Program-made: the position numbers and the translations under genes
Notes under the pieces: model-generated
Databases searched by the model: none
Seen by the model: only the letters and a program-made list of their open reading frames with translations
Told to the model about the DNA's origin: nothing
Shown: positions 1 to 10,677 of the stretch, piece after piece
Numbering within the stretch: position 1 is the stretch's first letter
Layout of the letters: each line of letters begins with the position of its first letter
Source of the DNA: Roridomyces roridus
Taxonomy: Eukaryota; Basidiomycota; Agaricomycetes; Agaricales; Mycenaceae
DNA: 64,000 nt
Direction: 5' to 3'
NCBI GenBank assembly: GCA_029378245.1
Contig: JARKIF010000014.1
Location: 682,001-746,000 of the forward strand

Positions 1-1501
1 AATCCAAGCCAAGACCATATCCGCTGGTGACTCCGGGCTACCACGTCAACTACGCCCCAGGGCAGAACCCAAACCAGTATTTACCCCCTCACATCCAGCC
101 GCAGACGTCACCCAGCAAGAAAAAGCGCAAGTCCAAGCGCAATGGCTCAGTCTCAGACCGAGAAAAACTCACACAGGCCTATCTGAATGGCTGGCAGGCC
201 GGACATAATGGCATGGGACCTCAGCAGCCTTTTCGTGCGTGTTTCTTTTGGCCAACAGACCTCGAATATGTTAAGGAGCAGTTTTCAGAACCACCAGCGG
301 GAGCACAACGCCAGCCATTAGCGGAAAACCCGCCGCCGATAGATCCTCCCGTTCGCGCAACTCCTCTTTTTACCCCCCACGGAGGTGCACAACTCACCTC
401 CTTTGCGTCCCCCCAGGTTCCTTCGACAACACAACGCACACAGACTCCGTTTGCAGGAGCCATTCCATCTACTAGTGGAACTTCAGTTGGCCCGCCACCA
501 CCAGAGCCTCAACTTCCTCAGCCGCAAGTTGTCCAGCCACCGCAACAAGAGCGAGCCCATGCCGATATCGCCAGCGTCCTGCAGCCTTTGCCCACTCCGA
601 ACCCCGCCGTATATGGGCCTCCACCGCTGCAGCAGCAGCCGAGCGTCTTCCCTCGGCTGGCTAACCCACTCCCGTCACCGCCACGGGACCTCTACGAGCT
701 ATCACCATATAATACACTCTTGAATCTTCCGCAGACGACAGCCCTTCTCACCGCTGCTTATGATAAAGACGGTGCACTGCAGCCTCAAAGTAGTTATGGG
801 CGGCGTAGGGGCACCCGAACTGGCGGACTACTCAGGGCGCTTACTGGACGAGGGAGGAAAGAGGAGGAGGAAGTACGATACGTCCCGGTTTTCATCGGTG
901 GGCAGTCTAACGGCGTTTCGCCGGCGACTGAACCTGCTGCCCGTACCGCCCCACAACCTCCTCCTCCTCCTCCCTCCAACAGTCAACGCACGGTGTCATC
1001 CACAGAGCCCGTGCGCTTTTCCAGCTCATCCTTCCCGGGCTTCCTCAACTATTCACCACATCGCATCATGTTCAATGGTGCTCCCTACCCATCCGCCATG
1101 CATTTATACGAAGCGATGAAATTCCTGCCAAATCACCCAGAACTCGCCGAGCAGATTCGGCTATGTTCTGATGTCGCTGCAGTCTTTCCTCTCAGCTTGG
1201 AGCTGCAACAACAGCCTAATGTCACCATCCGTGGCGACTGGAACTCTCTTCATCTCGAACATGTATGTGTATCTTATCCTCGGTCTGATTCATTCCCTCA
1301 AGAAGAGCCCAGATGGAGGAAGCCATCCTCAACAAGTTCAGGCAACACCCGGATTTACGGGCGATGCTTCTAGGAACCGGGAATGCGCCGTTGATTTACG
1401 CCGACGAAGCGGATGTGTATTGGGGCGAGGGCTCACCGGGGCAAGAGGGTCTGAATCACCTGGGGCATATATTAGAACGCGTCCGTGCTCGGTTGTCGTA
1501 G
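1..1501 (+). CDS. NADAR-domain protein, 5' partial
   Basis: The reading frame is open from the first bases (codons at 3, 6, 9...), so the start lies upstream of the window. Exons are 3-1262 and 1313-1501, with a 50-bp GT-AG intron 1263-1312 in phase 0. The first ~330 residues are Pro/Gln/Ser-rich and look disordered. The C-terminal ~150 residues match the NADAR fold (YbiA/DUF1768): FLNYSPHRIMFNG, then YPSAMHLYEAMKF, and the terminal block with AILNKFRQHPDL and LLGTGNAPLIYADE. NADAR proteins are N-glycosidases linked to riboflavin intermediates or removal of ADP-ribose from nucleic acid; which substrate applies here cannot be told. Basidiomycetes often carry such long-tailed NADAR proteins. 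Confidence 0.85.
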
Positions 1502-1577
1502 TTTTGCTTTCGTTCTTCGGGTTCCGGATGGAATAACTGTACCATTAGCTACACTTGGAAAAGAGTTGATTCATCTA

Positions 1578-2954
1578 TTATACACGCATTCCACCGATTC
1601 TTCCCGCCACGGCACTCACACTATCCGCATCCCAAATGACCAAGTTCCCGTCGACACCGCTGGTGCTGACCTTTGTAACACGACCACCGCTGTACTCGTA
1701 CGGGCGAACACTAGTGATAGTATTCTGGTGAACGGTCGTCAATTTGGTGTCGGTCGATACACCTCCTCCCGTGTGTCCTCTGGAATCGGCCTCGCGGAAG
1801 GTCGAGAAAGCAACCGAGTTCAGACGCCCGACACCGCCACTGAGGCCTGAGCGGGGACCAGCAGCCTTGGCAGTGCTACTATCGTCGAGGCTCCCGACGC
1901 CTTGCCATCCACCCTCTGAGCCGGTAAAGACGACGGGCTGGCAATCGTGCCCGGCAGCCACGACGGTATCCTCGGCAGTCCACGTCAAAGTGACGAATGG
2001 GAGCGACGAGATGCGGATGTTGTATATCGCAGGACCACCGGGGTAGACGATGCTGATTGAGCTGTCGTGGCTGGCAAAAGCCAAAGCGTCCCCAGACGGA
2101 GAGAAGGCGACAGCGTGAACCCACCCCCCAGCGGGGCTAGCATATTCACCACAGATAGTGTTGAAGGGCAGCTTTGAGCCCCAGACACTCGCGGCCGGCC
2201 TGAACAAAGACATGAGCGTCGAGAAGGGCAAGAATGGGAATCGCACTTGTCATCGACCTCCTTGATGTAGGCAGAGAATACGCGGGCCTTCATGTCTGCA
2301 CTTCCGGCTGCGAGCAAAACATTGTTCGGGTGCCAATCCACGGACAAGACCGTCGAGCGGATGGGCTTCTTGAGAAGTTTGGAAACCCACCAGTTGTTCT
2401 CGGGGTCGAAGGAGCAGATGGCGATCGCCCTGGAGCATGGAGGTCAGCCATCGAACAGAGACAACGATTTTACTGCGCACCGGGCACCGCTGGCGACTGC
2501 GAATTTGTCCTCCTTGGGGCTCCACCTGACATGGGTGGCGGCCCTGTTGATTCGGAGGAGAACCAGCGTCGGTTTCCAGATGAGCTTGCCGGTGTCTGGG
2601 TCGGGCGTCTGCTGCCACACGTAGGCATTCCGGTCCTGGGACGCGGTGACGATGCGGTTCGAATTGAGGGCCCAGTCGATGGAAGTGATCAGTTTGTCGT
2701 GCTAAAGGCGCGTGAGCAAGGACAAGAACTAGTGGATATTGGAGCATGCCTCGGAGAGAGTCTCTGTAAGAGTCCAGGATGAGCCCTGACGGGTGTAGAT
2801 CTGGGCGTCATTGGAATTCAAGCTGACAGCGACTTCTTGAGGGCTGTCAGGCGGTGGGGTAGGTCAGGAAGGGTGCACACGGACGGCTGTGGTCTGGGGA
2901 GAAAGCATGGCAGGTAATGGGGGTCTGAGCGAGGTTGAAGACTTGAGGGGCCAT
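1578..2954 (-). CDS. ARPC1: Arp2/3 complex subunit 1 (ARPC1/Sop2)
   Basis: WD40 beta-propeller subunit of the Arp2/3 complex, which nucleates branched actin at endocytic patches. Exons 2954-2881, 2843-2750, 2701-2481, 2429-2247 and 2199-1578 splice in phase to 397 residues, the normal length. Diagnostic segments are [68 protein letters not shown] and the ARPC1 phrase [10 protein letters not shown]. The last exon carries the remaining blades and ends [19 protein letters not shown]. Intron 2 (2749-2702) starts with GC instead of GT: no GT donor keeps the frame. The gene diverges from the SAP-domain gene with 183 bp between the start codons. Confidence 0.95.
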
Positions 2955-3137
2955 CTCAGTAGGACTCTAGCAGTCGACTGCGGAGAAAGGCGAGTATACT
3001 AGAGGCGGGCACGTGCCTGAGGCGCTTGATGCCGCCGTTGGTTGACCGAATAAACACGACAACACTTGTCTTCCACTCTCATCATCCCCCTATCTCGCCC
3101 TCGCCCAACGTCGGCCGCCATATCCTCGCCAAAGGAA
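2955..3137. promoter_or_regulatory. shared divergent promoter region, ARPC1 / SAP gene
   Basis: Only 183 bp separate the start codon of ARPC1 (minus) from that of the SAP-domain gene (plus), so both promoters must lie here. No clear TATA box is visible. The stretch just before the plus-strand ATG is pyrimidine-rich, as is usual near fungal transcription starts. The boundaries are simply the two start codons. Confidence 0.5.
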
Positions 3138-4373
3138 ATGAGCCAAAAAACACAGTGGGCTGGTGCCCTTCAACCTAAGAAGAAAGCAGAGCTTCAGCAG
3201 TTAGCCGTCACGCTGCGCCTCTCACAAGAGGGTACTAAGGACGAGCTCACCGCTCGTATCAAAACCCACTTGGATCGCAACCAAGACTCACTTCAAGATG
3301 ACCCCGTCTACTCGGGTCTCTATGGTCGCAAGAAACGTACCGCGAGCGTGCAGCCTCAGTCTCCACCGTATGCATTTCGTTTCGCTGCCAACATCTTCCT
3401 CATCTTTCCCCAGCTCTCGACGCGTTGTCACTCTCAGCCCAGTTCGCGAGTCGACACCCATAGAGAACCTGCGCGACGTTTCCGCTTATCTCAAGTCCAA
3501 TCCCTTTTCGCCCGCAACGCCAAGCAGCCTCCCTCCTCTTCCCGACAGCCCAGAGAGAAGCATGGAGGTCGTTCATGCCGACCGAAGCATCATCGATCAC
3601 CTCCCCCTGTCGCGCCCAGACGTCGGTCTCGTAGTCCAGCGACTCAAAGAGAACGAAGAGATTGCTCTTCGCTCTGCCAATGAGGGTCTCGTCGCGTTTA
3701 GATCCGTATGTCTCTTGTCCTATACGCCATGACCTCCTTATTCAATTGGCGCCTTAGTTCCTCTCAAACTCACGCAATATATGGTCCCTGACGGCCGTTT
3801 TTGAGCTATTGTTCATCCTCTACACAATAACACCCTGGCAGGAATATACTGTACGTCCAAGACCTTCCTTCTGTGCTTTGGCTGAAGTGTGGGCAGGTCA
3901 ATCTCGGCGGCACCACTTTTGTGGTGCCCTATCCCCCGTCCTACTCTCCCGTCACATACCCCGGCCTGGGGCCCACGCTCCTGCACTGGGCCATCCCCTC
4001 GGTTTTCCTTCCCGCTCTCGTGGGCATCCTGGTCTCCTTCTCCCCCGCCGTACCCACACCTGCGGCGACGGGACCACTTCTATTTGACCCACTCACGGCC
4101 TCCATTATCCGGCTCGCCCTCCAGTTCGCGTACAATCCTGCGATTCCGCCCACTTCTGGGGGAGTCGTAGGCCCTATTTACGCTCAAGATGTGCTTGGGG
4201 TGCGTCTGCGGGTTCTTAACGCCTCCATTGGCGTCGCTTTCGCCTTTGCGGAGGCGATCAAGGGTGCACCCGCCGTCTGGGCCAAGGAGCTCCTCCGTAA
4301 GGAGGACGAAAACGAGTCTGGTCCGGCGCGGCGTGCTTTGACCACCGAGGAAACGGTGGTCGAAGTCGAGTAG
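3138..4373 (+). CDS. SAP-domain multipass membrane protein
   Basis: Exons 3138-3367, 3414-3705, 3758-3850 and 3897-4373 join in phase to 363 residues. The N-terminus (LQQLAVTLRLSQEGTKDELT, then ARIKTHL) is a SAP helix-extension-helix motif, typically a DNA- or chromatin-contacting element. A Ser/Pro-rich linker follows, then hydrophobic segments: LTAVFELLFILYTITPW, WAIPSVFLPALVGILVSF, a segment around IIRLALQFAYN, and ASIGVAFAFAEAI. A SAP motif joined to membrane helices suggests the inner nuclear membrane, but it lacks the MSC domain of Heh1/Src1, so the placement is inference. The C-terminus is charged and acidic. No specific family name is recognised. Confidence 0.8.
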
Positions 4374-4556
4374 ATATGTATGGATGATATACCCTGTCGA
4401 CTTGCTTTGCTGTTTGTTACTTATTCCTCTCCTGTTGTTGTTGTACCCTTGTAATTGATTGCTGGACATGACACCGCATCGGAGCTTACCTAAGCATTCG
4501 CAGCTCTCTTTCTACCTCATCCTCTGGCAGGGCCTTTTCACTCTTTTTCAAGCATC

Positions 4557-5193
4557 ATGTTCACCAAAGTCATCTACGCCATCTTCTTTGCTGCTCTCGC
4601 TGGCCGAGGTACCCGTCCGCGTCGTTTCTCGCGTTCTTGGGCTCACATTTACTTCAGTGATGTGTCAGGCCCAGGCTGACCTTCCCAATTTCAATGTCAC
4701 TGTCGGAAAGACGGTCTACCTGGCGAATGAATCTCTCCCCACCGACTTCCCGTCGCCCTTTTCGAATGTATGTGGGCTCTAGCATGCGTTGGTGGCACCT
4801 AATCATGTTCTGTAGTGCAGCGGCATCTGCGGAACGGCGCAGAACTTGATCGTCGCCTGCCCCCTGACCGACGTCGAGTGCTTGTGCGCCGCGAATATCA
4901 CGGCGAGCCCCAGCGGACCCCTCCTCTCGTGCGAGCAGTGCATCTTCAATGCGCTGATCGAGGCCAACAAACCACACCCGGACGACCGCGCAGGCCAGAA
5001 CCAGGTCCTTGCTGGCTGGACCTCGAACTGTGCCGCCAACTTTACTCTCCCAGTTGCGCTGGCCCTCACTTTACCTGACTCTTGGGACGGTCCCTTCGTC
5101 TCTGTGTTCCCCGAGTCCATTGGCATCGTGATTGCTGCCATCGGTGGCATTCTCGGCTCCTCGTTGATATTCATGCTCTGCAGTATGTGTTGA
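4557..5193 (+). CDS. small secreted or cell-surface protein with CFEM-like cysteines
   Basis: Exons 4557-4608, 4658-4767 and 4816-5193 join in phase to about 179 residues. The start MFTKVIYAIFFAALAG is a signal peptide. After it come eight cysteines spaced CxxxC-x9-C-x6-CxC-x14-CxxC...C, with an Asp before the CxC pair (PLTDVECLC); this is close to the CFEM pattern of fungal surface proteins that bind haem or act in host contact. Several NxT/S glycosylation sites are present. The C-terminus has one hydrophobic helix (IGIVIAAIGGILGSSLIFML), so the protein is either a type I membrane protein or GPI-processed. The end is slightly uncertain because a GTATGT at 5184 could be a donor for one more intron. 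Confidence 0.7.
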
Positions 5194-5519
5194 TACGGTT
5201 TCACGGTGACGCCGGAGATGACTTGGCGCGATGAAGCGGTACAGATACCATTACTCTGGACAGTTTTGTATGTACTATACTCGCACTTTGGAAGTGATGC
5301 AACGACCGATTGATGTGTTTGACGGTAACAAGACAACTTTGAGTGTACCAACGCCCGGGACAGCGCCCAGAGATACCCATGCTCGCCGTGACCCCCCAGC
5401 GTCCAATGGTGTTTGCTAGTTCGCCAGAGTGTCTTGCCTTGATATTGTTCGTCACGGACTCGCGGTGATGGTTGATTACATAAGTCGTAGACGCGTTTTT
5501 CGCGACCCTTTTGCCCACC

Positions 5520-7448
5520 ATGTCCCAAACGCCCGTTTTTGTGATGAGTATGGAATTGGATTTCTCTACAAGATGGAAAATGACTTTATTCGCGAGCAGA
5601 CACGGCCCCTGCCCGTCAGTCGGGCAGAAAAGCCCAGATTTCAAACATCACTGCCGCCAAAGTGCGCCAACCTCAAAATGTTTCTTTGCAAGCTCATATT
5701 CTGTCCAGACGGTGGCCGACGTTATCCGGACATGTCTCGGCCCCAAAGCCATGCTCAAGATGATTCTGGATCCGATGGGTGGTATATTGTGCGTATTCTA
5801 TCCAAGATCGCATTCCTTGCCATTTCATCCATGGTTGCAGACTAACAAACGACGGCAATGCCATCCTGCGAGAAATTGACGTCGCCCATCCCGCCGCAAA
5901 GAACATGATCGAGCTCAGTCGTACACAGGACGAAGAGTGCGGCGATGGCACGACGAGCGTCATCATCCTTGCTGGTGAAATTCTCGCCCAGTCTCTGTCC
6001 CAGCTAGAACGCGACATCCACCCCGTCGTCATCATCTCCGCGTACAACAAGGCCCTCAAGGAGGCCCTCGAGATTGTCAAGCGCATATCCGTCCCCATCG
6101 ACACGACCAACGACAAGGAGATGCTCGCGCTCATCAAGACCTCGATTGGCACGAAATTCGTCATGCGGTGGTCGGACCTGATGTGCAAGCTGGCACTCGA
6201 CGCGGTGCGAACTGTGGCCCAAGACGACAATGGCATGAAGACGGTCGACATCAAACGCTACGCGCGTGTCGAAAAGGTCCCCGGTGGCGAGATTGAGCAG
6301 AGCACCGTTCTCAACGGCGTGATGCTCAACAAGGACATCACCCATCCTCAGATGCGTCGCCGCATCCTGAAACCGAGAATCATCCTCTTGGATTGTCCAC
6401 TGGAATACAAGAAAGGAGAGAGTCAGACGAACATGGAGTTTTCAAAAGAGGGTGACTGGGCTCGGGCGCAGGATATTGAGGAGGAGCAGGTCAAGGCGCT
6501 CGTGATGCGGATATTGGAGTTCAAGCCGGACTTGGTCATTACGGAGAAGGGGATATCAGGTGCGCCCCCTTTGGCATGCTGTGGCAACCCTTCTGACGCG
6601 TGAATAGATACGGCCCAGCACTTGCTGGTGAAACATAATGTCTCTGCACTGCGGCGCGCACGCAAATCGGACAACAATCGCATTGCCCTGGCCGTCGGCG
6701 CAACCATTGTGAACCGCGTTGAGGATCTGCGCGAATCCGACGTTGGTACGCAATGCGGACTGTTCAACATTGAAAAGATTGGAGACGAGCAAGTACATTC
6801 ACTCATTGTCTTTTGACTGTTCTCACCGATTATCCAGATACTTTTCTTTCCTCACCGAGTGCAACTCGCCAAAAGCCTGCACCATCCTACTCCGCGGTCC
6901 CTCAAAAGACATTCTCAACGAGATTGACCGGAATTTGGCTGACGCCATGAGCGTAGCACGAAATGTCGTATTCAACCCGATGCTTGCGCCGGGTGGTGGC
7001 GCCACGGAAATGGCGATCAGTGTCGGTCTGCAAGCCAAGGCTCGCAGTATCGTTGGCGTCGAGGGCTGGCCTTATCGTGCGGTTGCAGACGCGATGGAAG
7101 TCATTCCACGGACCTTGGTGCAGAACAGCGGCGGGAATGTCATCCGTGTGCTCACAGAACTGAGGGTGCGTGTTTATTTATTCTTCTGGTACGAGAGCTG
7201 ATTTGGCCCAGGCGAAACACGCGAATGGCGAAAACTCGTGGGGGATCAACGGCGAGACGGGCGAAATTGTGGACATGAAGACGTATGGGCTGTACGAATC
7301 CGCCAGCGTCAAGATCCAAACATTCAAAACTGCCGTCGAGGCGGCGCGTATGCTTCTTCGGGTGGACGACGTTGTGCAAGCTGTCAGGAAAGACCGCGAG
7401 CAGAGCGGGGAGGCGCCGGTCCCAGAGGAGATGATGGAGGCGCAGTAG
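5520..7448 (+). CDS. CCT3: T-complex protein 1 subunit gamma (CCT3)
   Basis: Subunit of the cytosolic chaperonin that folds actin and tubulin. Exons 5520-5547, 5600-5661, 5709-5788, 5841-6559, 6608-6788, 6838-7165 and 7212-7448 give 544 residues, the family length, with every junction in phase. Group II chaperonin signatures are clear: GRKAQISNITAAK, TVADVIRTCLGPKAMLKM, the ATP-binding block LTNDGNAILREI, the catalytic-loop motif DEECGDGTTSVIILAGEIL, and VFNPMLAPGGGATEMAIS near the C-terminus. Intron 5 (6789-6837) is of the GC-AG class with the ideal donor GCAAGT; only that donor keeps the frame through GDEYFSFLTEC. The gene converges on COX17 with 23 bp between stop codons. Confidence 0.97.
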
Positions 7449-7471
7449 ATTGAAAATATTGTAAAAAATAT

Positions 7472-7805
7472 CTAAAGCTTGAAACCCAAACTGCGCATGC
7501 AAGCCAGATGGTTCTGGACCAACTCTTTGCATTTCTCGTCGGCGTCCGAGGTCGAATTGTTGAGGAAACAGTCGTCCCGTGCAGATTTAGTTTGGGGGCA
7601 CGCGCAGCATCTAATGCTCGTTTAGCGTGTATAACGGGAATGGAACACGCATACGGTTTCAACCCTTGCGGGTTCAGTGGATTTTGTTTGGGATTCGTCG
7701 GGTCGAATGGTGTCGCGGGAGTCGACGACGACCACAGCGACGTCAACTGGGCGATTGTCAACGTGGATTCCAACGCAGAGTGAGCCAGTCAACCTTTTCG
7801 AACAT
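7472..7805 (-). CDS. COX17: cytochrome c oxidase copper chaperone COX17
   Basis: Short copper chaperone of the mitochondrial intermembrane space that hands Cu(I) to Sco1 and Cox11. Exons 7610-7472 and 7746-7655 are certain: spliced they read GLKPCCACPQTKSARDDC, then EKCKELVQNHLACMRSLGF, with the copper-binding CC pair and the twin CX9C hairpin. The proposed first exon 7805-7794 (MFEK) joins through a 47-bp intron in phase and gives 80 residues, close to the usual ~70; its donor GTTGAC is weak, so the start is less sure. The gene is easily missed because its three exons are so short. Confidence 0.9.
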
Positions 7806-7969
7806 GGCGATTACAAAGTTACGAACAAACACGCAACCACAACATCGTCCAAGGTCCGATTCAGGAAATTGATCATTAGAATTACAGAATATGTTATATA
7901 TTTTCTATTCCACATTCTGGGGTGACCGTGGTCAGCGAAGGGTCAGAAAAAGGGATACAATACGTACTT

Positions 7970-9512
7970 TCAGGGAAGCGGTAGCATCACCAGGGCAAAC
8001 AAGAGCCCAACAGGACCGACTAATATCCTCCACAACAACCTCTCCGCGCGCGCAAAAGGCAGCCGGAAACCCAACCGACCCAACACAAAGGACGGACCAG
8101 TGACCAGGACCATCTGCAGCAGGCTGAAAGGGGCCGGGAACGTATATGGAGCTCGGCCGTATGCGATGGTGGCTCGCAAGAAAGATACGCGCGCATCTCG
8201 GCCGATTCTTGGAGAGTAGATGTCCCATGGGGTGACCTTGTTGTCATCCAAAGCGCGTCCCTGCACCACGAAGATGAAGAGGGAGCAAAAGACGGCAAAG
8301 CACATGGCAAAGAACATCATGAGCACAGTGGTCCGGGTCTCTATGGGGGTGGGAGAAAAGTGGGAGGATGGGGGCATAAAAAAGGTGTCCGCGAGCGCAA
8401 GAGATAGCCAATAAGTGGCCAAAAATCCTATGGGCGCAAAGTAGAGAAGTAGGGGATAAACTATGTTTACGAACCCGGAGGCTAGAAAGCCCCCGAAGGG
8501 GAGGCTGTGATGCACAGTAAGAAGGAACAATGGGCTCGGGACGCCTGGGAAGTGGAGCTGGAACGCGTGAAAGGCGAAACATAAGAGTAGGACGCTAAAA
8601 GAAAAGGTTCCCGCGAAAGGAACTGCCGGAAGGCTCGCCAGAAAGAGTAAAAGGGTAATGGCAAAAGGGATGTTGAATAGGAGCCGGGGTCGGGTCAAGG
8701 CCGAGGCCGCCAAAAGCATGAGGAGGATCTCTCGCGGGCCAACATGCTCGAGACCATCATGGGAAATGACGGGTTGAGATGGTGGATGCATCACATAGCT
8801 GACCAGGAGGCCAAAGTACGCCAAATGCGCACTCAGATCCATGGCATGTAGTATCCTGTTGCCTGGTTGAGTCGTTTTCAGGTGATAGACAAAGGACGCA
8901 GACCTGGGTGTGCAGACTGTATCGTAGCGATGACTCAGTCCAGTTGCGCGGGCAAAATTCTCTCGCGCAGGGCCATGCTTCCACAAATTGGTAAGGCTGA
9001 GCATCACAACCTCGTGGCAGATCAGCTGGCTTGGGCAGTTGTCGTTCAACAAATCGACGACTAAGTACAGTCAGAAGAAAGCGCGCGAGATTTGAAGAGA
9101 ATGACATACCACAGACGGTACGAGAAGACGTATTGTCGACAGGGAAAGGTGTCCAGAGAACACGTTCGATCTCTGCCGTCGTTCGATATCTGTCCAAGAA
9201 CATGTCCCAGTTGTGGTTCACGATCTGGTCGTCCAATCTTTCCAAGACATCTTCCGTCGGTGCAGACAATGCGTAATGGTTCCAAATATCGCGGTCGGCA
9301 GGGGGCTTCTGGCGCAACTTCTTGCCCCTGAGTTGGAGGAGAACGACGAGGCGGAAAGCCGTTTCTCTGCAGATGTCGCCGACGTCGCGGGGGCAAACCT
9401 CCTCAATAGCAGTGCGATCGAAGCGGTTGCCTATCACTGAAAGCGCAGCAGACACGGTGTGGAATGCATGGCGCTCTTCGCCCAGAAGTGGGGTGGTTTC
9501 AGAGGCGGACAT
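7970..9512 (-). CDS. conserved polytopic membrane protein, unknown function
   Basis: Two exons, 9512-9110 and 9060-7970, splice in phase to 497 residues. The first ~180 residues are soluble (start MSASETTPLLGEERHAF, an acidic di-leucine-like sorting signal). From about residue 205 the chain has eight or more hydrophobic helices, for example AHLAYFGLLVSYVM, FAITLLLFLASLPAVPF, FSVLLLCFAFHAF, ILVGPVGLLFALVML. I do not recognise the family. The ETTPLLG start resembles the E..PLL signal of vacuolar and endosomal membrane proteins, which is only suggestive. It starts 87 bp from TVP23 on the other strand. Confidence 0.8.
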
Positions 9513-9599
9513 GGTGGGAGGCAGTAAGAAAGCTGCACGTTCGTCAAGAGGCCATGGACGCGAGAAGGCACTTTATTTGCCGATGTATATTACTTTCAG
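9513..9599. promoter_or_regulatory. shared divergent promoter, polytopic protein / TVP23
   Basis: The two opposing start codons (9512 minus, 9600 plus) are only 87 bp apart, leaving one very short region for both promoters. No TATA box is evident. Confidence 0.45.
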
Positions 9600-10660
9600 A
9601 TGAGTGCCGTGCACACCCCACTGCTCGACAACCAGATTGAGCCCGACGAGCTTGAAGCACCCGCCGCTGCCCCTGCCACGGGCCATGCTCCCCCAATCGT
9701 ACTCAAGCCCACGAACCGGGCAACGCAGCAAATGGCCACCAACCCGGGCGACGCGGAGGCTGGTAAATTATTATTCTGCAGGTTATTCGCGTGCGTGCCT
9801 CAACCATTCGCGTAGGTATTGCAGGGATATTCCGCCAAGTAAGCCACAACGACTACACGACGCGTCCGGTGCGCTGATGGCCCCAGTCTTCACATCCTCT
9901 CGCCCTGTTTTTCCTGTATCTGTTTCGTGTCGCCGCAATAGCAGTCTACCTCCTGGCTGGCTTTGTTACCGGTGAGTTCCCAGCACCGATGGTCAATCTA
10001 CTGCTCATATTTCTCAGAAAACTATGTCATTACGACCGTAGCAGTCGTGGTCTTGTTGGCAATGGACTTTTGGAATTGCCGAGTGAGCTTTGCTGCTCAT
10101 CTTGCCGTCACCGCTCTGATAACTCTTCAGAATGTCGCTGGGAGAACACTGGTTGGTCTGCGATTCTGGAACCAGGTGGACGAAGACGGTGAAAGCTACT
10201 GGGTGTTTGAAAGCCGGGATGTAAGTTGATGATTCATTTGAAGTCCAAAGCTCACCGACTCTAGCCTTCACGCCCCGCGAATCCTGTCGATTCCAGGATG
10301 TTCTGGATTGCTATATACGTCTTTCCACTTTTGTGGATCGCGCTATTGATCGTGTCTCTACTGCGACTCAAAGTCTCGTGCGTCCATTCTCTCCTCGTAG
10401 AATTCAACTTGAGGCCCGGTCAGTTTCGTGCCTATTGTCGTCCTTGCACTGGTGTTCAATGTCACGAATGCCGTTGGCTTCACATACGCGTTAGTATTCA
10501 ACTCGTTCGCGATCTCTCATTTATGTTTTCCAGCGATCGAGACGCGAAGCAGCGGTGGAGTGCAGTCAGCAGCGGGTGGAATCTCGGTCTGGGTGGCATT
10601 GGCGGCCAACTCGTCACTGGCGCAGTCCAGAAAAGCATCGGCCGTGTATTCGGTGTTTAA
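9600..10660 (+). CDS. TVP23: Golgi membrane protein TVP23
   Basis: TVP23 (FAM18) is a four-helix membrane protein of late-Golgi vesicles, associated with Yip4/Yip5. Eight exons (9600-9762, 9816-9838, 9887-9971, 10018-10082, 10131-10220, 10265-10377, 10424-10489, 10534-10660) give 243 residues with all phases agreeing. Recognised stretches: [79 protein letters not shown], and [19 protein letters not shown]. Exon 2 is only 23 nt. The stop is 17 bp from the stop of VRG4, another Golgi protein, on the opposite strand. Confidence 0.95.
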
Positions 10661-10677
10661 ACTTTTTTTGTATGCGA

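Noticed and set aside
5694..6254. 186-codon minus-strand open frame over CCT3
   Set aside because: Antisense shadow of a GC-rich conserved exon; no motif.
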